A stretch of DNA of 6,648 nucleotides from JBFKOL01 sp041628815. GTDB lineage: Bacteria; Bacteroidota; Bacteroidia; Chitinophagales; Saprospiraceae. The notes beneath the pieces were generated by a model, which made no database searches, was not told the origin of the DNA, and saw only the letters and a list, made by a program, of their open reading frames with translations. The number at the start of each line of letters is the position of its first letter. Position 1 is the stretch's first letter. Made by a program: the position numbers and the translations under genes. The stretch spans positions 1 to 6,648 of the forward strand of contig JBFKOL010000250.1 of NCBI GenBank assembly GCA_041628815.1, read 5' to 3'. Positions 1 to 6,648 of this stretch are shown in pieces.

Positions 1-833
1 CTGGTATGTGCTCCTAGTTCTACCTGTAGTTGTGGGTTGTCTCTTAAAAATCTCGCCACTTTATCGAGCTCTATAGCCGAGGCAGAGGTAATATCCGAAC
101 GGTTAGTCTCATAGTAGAGGTGATTAAGACCAATGGTTTTGCCTTCGTAGGATCTGTCTATTTCGATATTGGCCAGCAGTACGCCCATGGTATTCTGATT
201 GGACAGATTGTCACTGACACCCGGGGTAATACTTCCAACACCATCAAAACATAGAATACACCCTTCTACATCTACATAGGCCTCAAGTCTCTTTGAAATA
301 AATCCATTTTTTCGTATCAAGATGGTGTAGTGATTGCCCTTTATAAGATTTACCTGGAAGTCGGGTGTGGACAATGAATCCAAAACGAGTTCTTCCCTTC
401 TTTTGGTATTGTTGTAAACTTCAATAAGAGCTCCATAAAGAGCATCTTTAGGGACTCCAGGAGGAGGATCTAGCTCTGATAGCGTAATTTCGAAGATGTA
501 ACCAGGATTTCTTTCAAGTTCGTGCTTGACATAAAAAGTGGTCGCACCTTCAGGTACTGACAACTTTTCCTCGTGATTGAAAAAAGGGATCTTCTCAATT
601 TGCAACAGATAGTCCCCAAATGCGGGAACACTAAATGTGTATTTACCCGTTACGTCCGTTTCGGTAACTGCAATAACTTGTCTGGAGTCTGCCTCGCTGA
701 TGGTTACCTGTGCTCCCTGTATAAAACCTCTGTTCCCACTCTCATAAACATATCCTTCTATGGTCAATTGGGCAAATGAAAACTTGGCCACAATCAAGAA
801 AATCGATAGGATCCATGATGATTTAAACTTCAT
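1..833 (-). CDS. Exported CnaB-like/OmpA-family protein, 3' end cut by window edge
   Basis: Reading the minus strand from the ATG at 833-831 gives 277 uninterrupted residues that continue beyond position 1. Residues 1-21 form a signal peptide (MKFKSSWILSIFLIVAKFSF then AQ). Residues about 23-105 look like a carboxypeptidase-regulatory/CnaB beta-sandwich, with G-A-x-V-T-I and T-D-x-T-G-K-Y-T-F-x-V-P. Residues about 112-190 look like a second, more divergent domain of that kind. From about 235 the sequence matches the start of an OmpA C-terminal domain: LYYETNRSDITSAS, then LDKVARFLRDNP, then VELGAHT at the cut. In this family that domain binds peptidoglycan, so the product is probably periplasmic or outer-membrane-associated and anchored to the wall. 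A CxxC pair lies at C192/C195 before the OmpA domain. The start is well supported: the upstream sequence meets an in-frame TGA with no other ATG between. The gene is divergent from fmt. Function beyond wall anchoring is unknown. Confidence 0.88.
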   Translation of the reverse strand, partial: MKFKSSWILSIFLIVAKFSFAQLTIEGYVYESGNRGFIQGAQVTISEADSRQVIAVTETDVTGKYTFSVPAFGDYLLQIEKIPFFNHEEKLSVPEGATTFYVKHELERNPGYIFEITLSELDPPPGVPKDALYGALIEVYNNTKRREELVLDSLSTPDFQVNLIKGNHYTILIRKNGFISKRLEAYVDVEGCILCFDGVGSITPGVSDNLSNQNTMGVLLANIEIDRSYEGKTIGLNHLYYETNRSDITSASAIELDKVARFLRDNPQLQVELGAHT

Positions 834-848
834 TATTTGCGATTCAAT

Positions 849-882
849 AAAAACTATGACATTTAGACGAAAAAAATGTCAA
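849..882 (-). promoter_or_regulatory. Candidate promoter of the OmpA-family gene
   Basis: On the minus strand, TTGACA occupies 882-877 and CATAGT 858-853, an 18-bp spacing. Read in Bacteroidota style, the same stretch gives TTG (882-880), 23 bp, then TAGTTTTT (856-849), which fits TAnnTTTG except for the last base. Transcription would start about 10-15 bp upstream of the ATG at 833, giving a short leader. This is pattern matching by eye; the 23-bp gap is at the long end for the Bacteroidota type. Confidence 0.35.
857..881. promoter_or_regulatory. Perfect 8-bp inverted repeat, possible operator
   Basis: TGACATTT at 857-864 is mirrored exactly by AAATGTCA at 874-881, with a 9-base spacer. The repeat lies between the divergent OmpA-family gene and fmt, and covers the -35 and spacer region of the promoter candidate for the former. 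Arm length and placement suit binding of a dimeric transcription factor. No T-run follows on either strand in the way expected of a terminator, and the region is upstream of both genes. The regulator is unknown. Confidence 0.4.
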
Positions 883-919
883 TTTGTACACCTTTTTATG
901 GAATGTTTAATAGTTAGTG

Positions 920-1831
920 ATGAGAATTGTTTTCATGGGCACGCCGGATTTTGCCGTTCCCTCCCTAAAAATTCTTGTGGAAAATGGTTTCGATGTGGTT
1001 GGTGTGATAACAGCGACGGACAAACTTGGCGGCAGGGGCAAGAAAAAACTACTTCAATCGGCAGTCAAACAATTTGCCTTGAACTGTGGTCTGAACATTC
1101 TCCAGCCTCCTAACTTGAAAAACCCTGAATTCGTTGAACGCCTTCGATCGTTAAACGCCGATTTGCAGATTGTGGTAGCGTTCAGAATGCTTCCCGAGGT
1201 CGTGTGGAACATGCCCCCTTTGGGTACCTACAATCTTCACGCTTCTCTCCTACCTAGTTACCGGGGAGCTGCTCCCATCAATTGGGCTATCATCCGTGGC
1301 GATGAATTTACGGGTCTTACTACCTTTAAATTGCGACATGAGATCGATACCGGTCATCTGGCCTTTCAACATAAAATAGCCATCTCGAAAACGGATACTG
1401 CTGGCAGCCTTCACGACAAAATGATGCATGAAGGTGCACATCTTGTACTTAAAACGGTACGTGCTGTGTCAAACGGAACGATTCAGCTCGTGGCACAGGA
1501 CAATCCGCTGGCATCCAAAGCGCCGAAGATATTTCATGCTGATTGTAGAATAGATTTCAACCAGTCTGCGTCTATAATTTACGACTATATCCGAGGCCTT
1601 TCACCTTATCCTACTGCATGGACCATCCTCGATCAAAAGAAATTTAAAATCTTCAGGGCTGAATATTCGTACGAAGTGCACAATAAGACCCCCGGGAACT
1701 ATGACTTGATAAACGGAAAAGAACTCCGCTTCACCTGTAAGGATGGTTTTATTTATTGCAAAGAAGTTCAGCTTGAAGGAAAGAAGAGGATGACGATCCG
1801 CGATTTTTTGAATGGATATACCCTAAAGTGA
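920..1831 (+). CDS. fmt: Methionyl-tRNA formyltransferase
   Basis: The 303-residue product formylates the amino group of Met-tRNA(fMet) using 10-formyltetrahydrofolate, preparing the initiator tRNA for translation in the cytoplasm. It opens with MRIVFMGTPDFAVPSL, typical of Fmt. The catalytic formyltransferase domain spans about residues 1-200. The expected active-site residues are visible: N105 and H107 in NLHASLLP, the SLLPxxRGAAP loop at 109-119, and D143 in EIDTG. A C-terminal tRNA-binding Fmt_C domain follows from about 203, with IRGLSPYPTAW (224-234) and a typical ending. Length is normal for the family (about 310). An in-frame TAG at 911-913 limits the start to GTG 917 or ATG 920. ATG 920 was chosen because family members begin at MRIVFMG; starting at GTG would add one Met. 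No Shine-Dalgarno sequence and no convincing promoter were seen. The gene is divergent from the OmpA-family gene and stands alone, not in an evident operon. Confidence 0.97.
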   Translation: MRIVFMGTPDFAVPSLKILVENGFDVVGVITATDKLGGRGKKKLLQSAVKQFALNCGLNILQPPNLKNPEFVERLRSLNADLQIVVAFRMLPEVVWNMPPLGTYNLHASLLPSYRGAAPINWAIIRGDEFTGLTTFKLRHEIDTGHLAFQHKIAISKTDTAGSLHDKMMHEGAHLVLKTVRAVSNGTIQLVAQDNPLASKAPKIFHADCRIDFNQSASIIYDYIRGLSPYPTAWTILDQKKFKIFRAEYSYEVHNKTPGNYDLINGKELRFTCKDGFIYCKEVQLEGKKRMTIRDFLNGYTLK

Positions 1832-2026
1832 ATAGCTGATCAACTCGACCACTGTAACAATTATTTTGGCAATACTGCTGTTGTCGACAAATGTTGCGCC
1901 TATAAAGTCTCTCTCCATCATGCAATGTTCCGCGGTATGAAGACCATCAACACAGTACGCACCGGCGAACAATAAGCAGGCGAGCACAAGAAAAAAAAGT
2001 GACTTTTGGATGATACGTTTTTTCAT
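1823..2026 (-). CDS. Possible small exported or membrane peptide, 67 aa
   Basis: I do not recognise this protein. The N-terminus is strongly signal-like: MKKRIIQK followed by a hydrophobic run, SLFFLVLACLLFAGAYC, at residues 9-25. The remainder is short, with Cys at 25 and 35 and a second hydrophobic stretch (IAKIIVTVVELI) near the C-terminus. It is either a cleaved secreted peptide or a small inner-membrane protein. The cysteine at 25 is not a good lipobox because Tyr precedes it. The stop is at 1825-1823, so it overlaps the fmt end by 9 bases tail-to-tail. It starts 86 bases downstream of the ABC ATPase stop, on the same strand, so co-transcription is possible. Without it, 1832-2112 would be an unusually long gap for this window. 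A chance open frame remains possible at this length, and no clear ribosome binding site was seen. Confidence 0.42.
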   Translation of the reverse strand: MKKRIIQKSLFFLVLACLLFAGAYCVDGLHTAEHCMMERDFIGATFVDNSSIAKIIVTVVELISYSL

Positions 2027-2112
2027 AGCTCAATCAATGACACACGTAAAAGACGCTTGTGATATCATGATTGTTACAAAACATTTAATTTTTCTTAAAA
2101 TTTAGATGAATC

Positions 2113-3828
2113 TTAACAGTTTTTAGACGTGGTATCAGGTTTAGAACCTGGAATGCTGGCAATGAGGTTTTTGGTGTAAACTGCAACAGGACTCTCCAAA
2201 ACATCGGTTGCCGCTCCCTGTTCAACAATCTTTCCTCGGTACAATACCAGGATACGGTCACAGAGGTAGTGTACAACGGACAGATCATGACTGATAAAAA
2301 TGAGAGAGATCCCTTTGGCGGTCCTTAAATCATCGAGTAAGTTAAGTATTTGAGCCTGTACCGACACATCCAATGCAGACACACTTTCGTCACATAGCAT
2401 CAAATTGGGCTCTACCGCAAGTGCCCTCGCGATGCTGGCTCGCTGACGCTGACCGCCTGACAGTTCATGTGGATAACGATCGAAATAGGACTCGTTCAGT
2501 CCCACATCTCGAAGCAAGGAAATGACTCGGTCTCTGACCGGCCCCTTCCCCTGGACGATATTGTGGTATTTGAGAGGTTCTGCAATAGCTGTCCCAATGG
2601 TCATACTGGGATTCAATGAGCTGTAAGGATCTTGAAATACCAGCTGAATGGATCTCCGCATACCGGAATCCTTGTTGAGTGAAGTGGGACTCAAAGGCTT
2701 TCCCCTGTACTTTATTTGCCCGGCATCTGGGGTGATCAACCCCGCAATACAATTGGCAATTGTAGACTTTCCAGAACCGGATTCCCCTACTATACCTAGT
2801 ATTTCTCCATCCCGGAGATCAAATGAAACATCGTCCAGTGCCACGACATGCTTCTTTGCCGTTCCAAATATACCTGCGCCAACAGGAAATCTCACTGAAA
2901 GTGATTGCACTTCCAGGATCAATTGGCTCTTTTCGTCGTACCCAAATAACTTTCGTTTCTGGTAGTTGAAATCACCACTGATCACTTTACTTACCGTTGG
3001 AAGCACCTTATCGCGGTATTCAAATCGTGGTTTACACATGAGTAATGCCTTGGTATACGGATGTCCGGGATTTTCGAAAATATCCGGAAGTATGCCGGAT
3101 TCGACTATTCTCCCATCGTGCATGACGATTACGGAGTCACATAATTCAGCAATTACCTCCAGATCGTGACTGACAAAAAGCAAGGAAATACCGGATTCAT
3201 TGGACAATTTTTTTAGAAGGATCAGTATATCTTTTTGTACCGTTACATCCAGGGCAGTAGTCGGTTCGTCACAGATTAATATGTCGGGGTTGCCAGCCAA
3301 TGCCATGGCAATATTTACGCGTTGAAGTTGTCCTCCGCTAAGCTCATGTGGATAGGAATTGAATATGCGATCGGGTTCATCCAAGGCGACCCGATGAAAC
3401 AAGTTAAGCGTGATGCGCTTGCGCTCTTTAGGATCATGCAGATTATGTACCTGCATGACTTCTATGACTTGTTTTCCGCATCTGATAACCGGGTTGAGCG
3501 AACTCATAGGTTCTTGAAAAATCATTGCGATTTTTCTTCCTCTCATTTTACAGAGTTCATCTTCTTTGGCGGAATTGATTCTTAAATTCGCTCCGTCTTC
3601 CAAATAGGTAATCAGTCCTTCGGTCACTGCATGGTGATTTTCTCTCAGCAGCTGTAAAATTGAAAGACTGGTGATGGTTTTACCCGACCCGGATTCACCG
3701 ACGATTCCAAGACGTTGACCGCGTGCTAGCGTAAACTTGACATCGCTTACGGCGATTACTTCGTCTTCGCCGGTAACGAATCGCACAGACAGACCATCAA
3801 CTTCTAAAATTTTATCTTTTTGCCACAT
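2113..3828 (-). CDS. Fused double-ATPase subunit of an oligopeptide/dipeptide ABC transporter
   Basis: The 571-residue protein carries two ABC ATPase domains in one chain. It is equivalent to OppD plus OppF (or DppD plus DppF) fused, as in YejF and GsiA. It would sit on the inner face of the cytoplasmic membrane and drive import of peptides or similar solutes. Domain 1 (about 6-265) has Walker A GESGSGKT (44-51), Q-loop Q105, signature LSGGQ (163-167), Walker B DILICDE (182-188) and H-loop H221. It is followed by the oligopeptide-family motif NPGHPYTKALL (253-263). Domain 2 (about 302-560) has Walker A GESGSGKS (348-355), Q399, LSGGQ (456-460), Walker B with catalytic E481, D-loop SALD (484-487) and H514. 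All residues for hydrolysis are therefore present at both sites. Domain 2 has DESVSALD in place of the common DEPxSALD, and its tail has SPVAVYTKNL without the HP pair. The start is the only ATG after an in-frame TAG at 3867-3865. No permease or binding-protein gene lies in the window, so the substrate is unknown. Confidence 0.95.
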   Translation of the reverse strand: MWQKDKILEVDGLSVRFVTGEDEVIAVSDVKFTLARGQRLGIVGESGSGKTITSLSILQLLRENHHAVTEGLITYLEDGANLRINSAKEDELCKMRGRKIAMIFQEPMSSLNPVIRCGKQVIEVMQVHNLHDPKERKRITLNLFHRVALDEPDRIFNSYPHELSGGQLQRVNIAMALAGNPDILICDEPTTALDVTVQKDILILLKKLSNESGISLLFVSHDLEVIAELCDSVIVMHDGRIVESGILPDIFENPGHPYTKALLMCKPRFEYRDKVLPTVSKVISGDFNYQKRKLFGYDEKSQLILEVQSLSVRFPVGAGIFGTAKKHVVALDDVSFDLRDGEILGIVGESGSGKSTIANCIAGLITPDAGQIKYRGKPLSPTSLNKDSGMRRSIQLVFQDPYSSLNPSMTIGTAIAEPLKYHNIVQGKGPVRDRVISLLRDVGLNESYFDRYPHELSGGQRQRASIARALAVEPNLMLCDESVSALDVSVQAQILNLLDDLRTAKGISLIFISHDLSVVHYLCDRILVLYRGKIVEQGAATDVLESPVAVYTKNLIASIPGSKPDTTSKNC

Positions 3829-3916
3829 GTGAAACCTGACCCATAAAAATTGCGTTAATGTAGCCTAATTATTATGATTTTTGCTACCTGGTATAGTCTA
3901 AAGGTAAACGTCGATC
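3829..3916. promoter_or_regulatory. Divergent intergenic region between the ABC ATPase and AsmA-like genes
   Basis: These 88 AT-rich bases separate two divergent starts, so promoters for both genes are expected here. By eye I found no convincing match to TTG...TAnnTTTG on either strand. A TATAGT at 3892-3897 on the plus strand resembles a -10 element but lacks a good upstream partner. An AAAGG at 3900-3904 lies 12 bases before the AsmA-like ATG, which is rather far for a ribosome binding site. Confidence 0.3.
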
Positions 3917-6648
3917 ATGAATTGGAGAAAATGGTTCATCAGGGTATTGCTGACATTGATCTTTGTCATTGTCGCTGCTGCCGTTTTCTTGGAGTTGAAC
4001 AAAGGAAGAATCATCAGCATTCTTACCCGGGAAGTCAATAAAAACATCAATGGGACTTTCGAACACCAGGGTGGAACGATATCAATATTGACGACATTTC
4101 CATTTGTCAACTTGTCGTTATGGGATGTTGAATTGCGAGATACTTCTGACAGCTCTTTTCCACCTTTATTTACCGCTGATCGATTGGCGCTGTGTCTTGA
4201 TCTCAGGAAGGTCTTGTCCGATAAAGGCCTTGTGCGGATCAGGGAATTCTCTGCCGACCGGCCAAACATTCACATTTGGCAAGGCAGTCATGGTCAAAGT
4301 AATTACGACATTTTCAAGGAGAACCCGGATACGACTACACGAAGTCCGGTTGATCTAGATATACAATATTACCATATAAATGAGATGTCGCTGGAGTATC
4401 ATTCAGATACGGGAGGTTTGCATATAGGGCTAAAAGATTACAATCTACTCGGTGACTTACAATACATGGATGAACGCATTATTATGACAAACCGGTTGTC
4501 GGGCAAATTGTCAGTGCTTATGGAGTCACTTGGGTCAAGCGTCAATTATGCCACAAATGGGGAAATCGCATTCAATGTTCTTCAGGATGGCTCTGAGATG
4601 ACTATAGAGCGCGCCAATGTCACCATCAATGACTTCCCTGTTTATATAGCTGGAAAAGCGACCCGGGATGAACCATATTATTCCTATGACTTTTCCTTGA
4701 CTTCAGCGAATACGGGCATCAAACAGTTTTTGTCCCTTCTGCCTTTGATCTATGCCAATGAATACGATTCGATGGTAGCCGGGGGGACATTCGAGATACA
4801 AGGCTACCTGAATGGTTCGACACGGTTTGAATATCCTTTGTACGAGTTTTCCCTCGTGATCAATGATGGTTCAATGAAATACCCGGACCTTCCGGGTATG
4901 ATCGAAGGTATTGTTCTTGACTTCAAAGTAGTTAACGATAATACGTCCTTACCCTATACCGATCTCGATCTTTCAGAATTCAGATTGTCGATGGGACAAA
5001 ATCGTTTGTACGGCAGCGGAAAACTGTCAAATGCTCCTGGTGTTACCAGGACCACGGTCTCGAGCAATTTCAACATTGTACTTGATGATCTTAAAAGGAC
5101 CCTGTATCTCCCAGAATTTACCGCTATCCAGGGTAGTACTGAAGGTGAAGTGACGCTAGATGCTTTATTCCGGCCTAGCCAGGAAAAATGGTTACTAAAA
5201 GAAGTGAATGCCCTACAGATTAAGGCCCGGGGTGATAGTATCAGGGTAGTTTCAACAAATGGAGAAAGCTTTCACCTTGAAAAGGGAAGTTTTCAAAGTG
5301 CAGGCAGGCAATTGGATTTTACCCTCGACCGTCTCAATTATAATGACATATATAAGTTTGACGCCTCCGGTAGCTTATACCGCTTTCCAGAAGGCCTTTT
5401 GTCCGATGATCCTATTGCCGGGAAGGTAAATTTGAAAGCGTCGATGCTGGATTTAAGGTTGCTTTCGGATACATCCGGAGAAAGTCGGTTGTGGGTCATT
5501 CCCCAGCTGCGTATGGACATGGACGCTTCGATCGATACCATCCTCTATCCAGGATATGATATAAGTGGTTTGCGACTGAGCGGACAATTGACTAATGAGC
5601 AAGCAACCTTAGATTATTCATTGCATAATTTTGCCGGTAGCACGTTGAGAGGCAAGGCACACCTAACTGGTGTCATGGACTATGCTTTGAACAATGCTGT
5701 GCTTGGTGGCAATATTAGGGTTCAGGAAGCCTCGATCGATTTAAATAAGTTGGTTGAGTCCGTTGCATATCCACAAGGATATGTGCCACCAAAAGCTCTG
5801 GTTCCATCCAATATAGCACTTGAAGTTGAAGTAGGAAATGCTGCTATTAAGTACGGTAAAGTTGATATTCAATCCGTGACAGGGGATATATTGATCCGGG
5901 AATCTGTTGTTACATTTCAAAATAGGGCAAGATTACTTGGTGGTGCCATAAACCTTTCCGGTGAATTTGACGGAAATGACAGGAATTCGACTTCGGTAGA
6001 TTTCAATCTGGATCTTGGCGGTCTTTTGTTTAGTGAAACTGCCAGAAAACTCGACTTTTTTACTGTCTTGGTACCGGTGAGCGACTATCTTGAAGGTCAG
6101 TACAGCAGTACCTTAAAATGGTACTCGAAATTGGATGAGGCCTATTTTCCCGTATTAAGCACGCTGACTTCTTTCGGCGTGCTAGAAACATCCAACGGGA
6201 GGCTGAAAGGCTTCTTACCTGTTGACACATTGATGAACTTTCTTGGTGCCCCCAATACCAACCGCGTATGGGAATTTGCGGCGACTCAAAACTGGTTCAA
6301 TATTGAGAATGGCAGGGTTAAAATAGAGGAGACCCAATTGCAAAAGGGGGACATTCGAATGAGTTTTTCAGGCACTCATAGTTTTTCCCATGACCTTGAT
6401 TACCTGGTCTCCGTCAATCTTCCGAAGCGACTATTAAAGCTGAAAGATATGGCTAATTTGCCTACAGAACGAGTCCCATTTCTTGACCAATTGAAGAGCT
6501 TTGCGGCCGACCGGGAAGTACAGGTGGTCGTCAGTCTCACGGGTAGGCCCAACCGACCGAAGTTCAAAATAGCAGATTTAAGGCTTGCCGAAGATGGCCA
6601 AGGTGAAAGCCTAAGTGACTACGTTGGTACGGCAATCAAGCAGCAAAG
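3917..6648 (+). CDS. AsmA-like envelope protein, 3' end cut by window edge
   Basis: The frame stays open for 910 codons to the right edge. Residues about 7-25 are a single N-terminal membrane anchor after a short basic start (MNWRKWFIRV), leaving the bulk in the periplasm. The N-terminal AsmA signature follows: FPFVNLSLWDVELRD (61-75), then LxLDLRKVL (92-100), then SNYDIFK (128-134). The middle is a long run of short, alternating beta-strand-like segments, as expected of the extended groove of AsmA/TamB-type proteins. The AsmA C-terminal region is recognisable: SNGRLKG (759-765), FNIENGRVKIEE (794-805), GDIRMSFSGTHSFSHDLDYLVSVNLP (811-836). AsmA-family proteins are inner-membrane-anchored and implicated in phospholipid transport to the outer membrane or in outer-membrane assembly. 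An in-frame TAA at 3905-3907 leaves ATG 3917 as the first start. The missing part is probably short, because the conserved C-terminal region is already present. The cargo is unknown and the neighbours give no clue to it. Confidence 0.9.
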   Translation, partial: MNWRKWFIRVLLTLIFVIVAAAVFLELNKGRIISILTREVNKNINGTFEHQGGTISILTTFPFVNLSLWDVELRDTSDSSFPPLFTADRLALCLDLRKVLSDKGLVRIREFSADRPNIHIWQGSHGQSNYDIFKENPDTTTRSPVDLDIQYYHINEMSLEYHSDTGGLHIGLKDYNLLGDLQYMDERIIMTNRLSGKLSVLMESLGSSVNYATNGEIAFNVLQDGSEMTIERANVTINDFPVYIAGKATRDEPYYSYDFSLTSANTGIKQFLSLLPLIYANEYDSMVAGGTFEIQGYLNGSTRFEYPLYEFSLVINDGSMKYPDLPGMIEGIVLDFKVVNDNTSLPYTDLDLSEFRLSMGQNRLYGSGKLSNAPGVTRTTVSSNFNIVLDDLKRTLYLPEFTAIQGSTEGEVTLDALFRPSQEKWLLKEVNALQIKARGDSIRVVSTNGESFHLEKGSFQSAGRQLDFTLDRLNYNDIYKFDASGSLYRFPEGLLSDDPIAGKVNLKASMLDLRLLSDTSGESRLWVIPQLRMDMDASIDTILYPGYDISGLRLSGQLTNEQATLDYSLHNFAGSTLRGKAHLTGVMDYALNNAVLGGNIRVQEASIDLNKLVESVAYPQGYVPPKALVPSNIALEVEVGNAAIKYGKVDIQSVTGDILIRESVVTFQNRARLLGGAINLSGEFDGNDRNSTSVDFNLDLGGLLFSETARKLDFFTVLVPVSDYLEGQYSSTLKWYSKLDEAYFPVLSTLTSFGVLETSNGRLKGFLPVDTLMNFLGAPNTNRVWEFAATQNWFNIENGRVKIEETQLQKGDIRMSFSGTHSFSHDLDYLVSVNLPKRLLKLKDMANLPTERVPFLDQLKSFAADREVQVVVSLTGRPNRPKFKIADLRLAEDGQGESLSDYVGTAIKQQ

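Noticed and set aside
883..913. TTTG (883-886) with TAATAG (908-913) as a promoter for fmt
   Set aside because: The downstream element matches TAnnTTTG poorly and would put the transcription start at the ATG itself.
760..1113. Plus-strand open frame of 117 codons crossing the divergent intergenic region
   Set aside because: It runs antisense to the signal peptide of the OmpA-family gene and then out of frame through fmt, and it resembles no protein; it is a shadow frame.
1952..1966. Lipobox at residue Cys25 of the small minus-strand peptide
   Set aside because: The residues before Cys are G-A-Y; Tyr at -1 does not fit the lipoprotein signal, so it was not called a lipoprotein.
2087..2102. 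AATTTT-tctt-AAAATT inverted repeat downstream of the ABC ATPase stop, as a terminator
   Set aside because: The arms are 6 bp of pure A/T with no GC pair and no following T-run; such a hairpin is too weak and is expected by chance in AT-rich spacer.
3860..3887. GTAGC ... GCTAC inverted repeat between the ABC ATPase and AsmA-like genes
   Set aside because: Arms of only 5 bp with an 18-bp spacer occur by chance; nothing else in the region supports an operator.
3898..4269. Minus-strand open frame of 123 codons inside the start of the AsmA-like gene
   Set aside because: It lies opposite a clear AsmA-like coding frame, has no protein-like domain features, and would cover the upstream region of both divergent genes.

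Overview
The window looks like an ordinary chromosomal piece from a member of the Bacteroidota. This rests on protein character and gene style, not on a marker gene. The methionyl-tRNA formyltransferase has the Bacteroidota-like form of its active-site loop (SLLPSYRGAAPINWA ... LRHEIDTG). There is a CnaB-like/OmpA-like envelope protein and a large AsmA-like protein with the SNYDIFK motif. None of the starts has a strong, well-placed Shine-Dalgarno sequence. The order or family cannot be fixed from this sequence; Saprospiraceae-like is a guess.

Layout. Positions 1-833 (minus strand) hold the N-terminal 277 residues of a secreted protein with a signal peptide, two carboxypeptidase-regulatory/CnaB-like beta domains and the start of an OmpA C-terminal (peptidoglycan-binding) domain; the rest runs off the left edge. 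Positions 834-919 are a divergent intergenic space with a perfect 8-bp inverted repeat that overlaps the best promoter candidate of the minus-strand gene. Positions 920-1831 (plus) are fmt, complete. Positions 1823-2026 (minus) may encode a 67-residue exported or membrane peptide that overlaps the fmt stop region tail-to-tail. Positions 2113-3828 (minus) are a complete fused double-ATPase subunit of an oligopeptide/dipeptide-type ABC importer (Opp/Dpp class, YejF-like arrangement). Positions 3829-3916 are a second divergent intergenic space. From 3917 to the right edge (plus) is an AsmA-like envelope protein of at least 910 residues, lacking only its C-terminal end.

How they work together. 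Fmt acts in translation initiation in the cytoplasm. The other three main genes act at the envelope: a peptidoglycan-anchored protein, the cytoplasmic motor of a peptide importer, and an AsmA-family protein implicated elsewhere in moving phospholipids or in outer-membrane assembly. No permease, binding protein or other partner is present, so there is no evidence that these genes form one system. No tRNA or rRNA gene, insertion sequence, CRISPR array or phage gene was seen. I found no convincing new biological system; the points worth a second look are the inverted repeat, the small peptide gene, and some details of the OmpA-like and ABC proteins.
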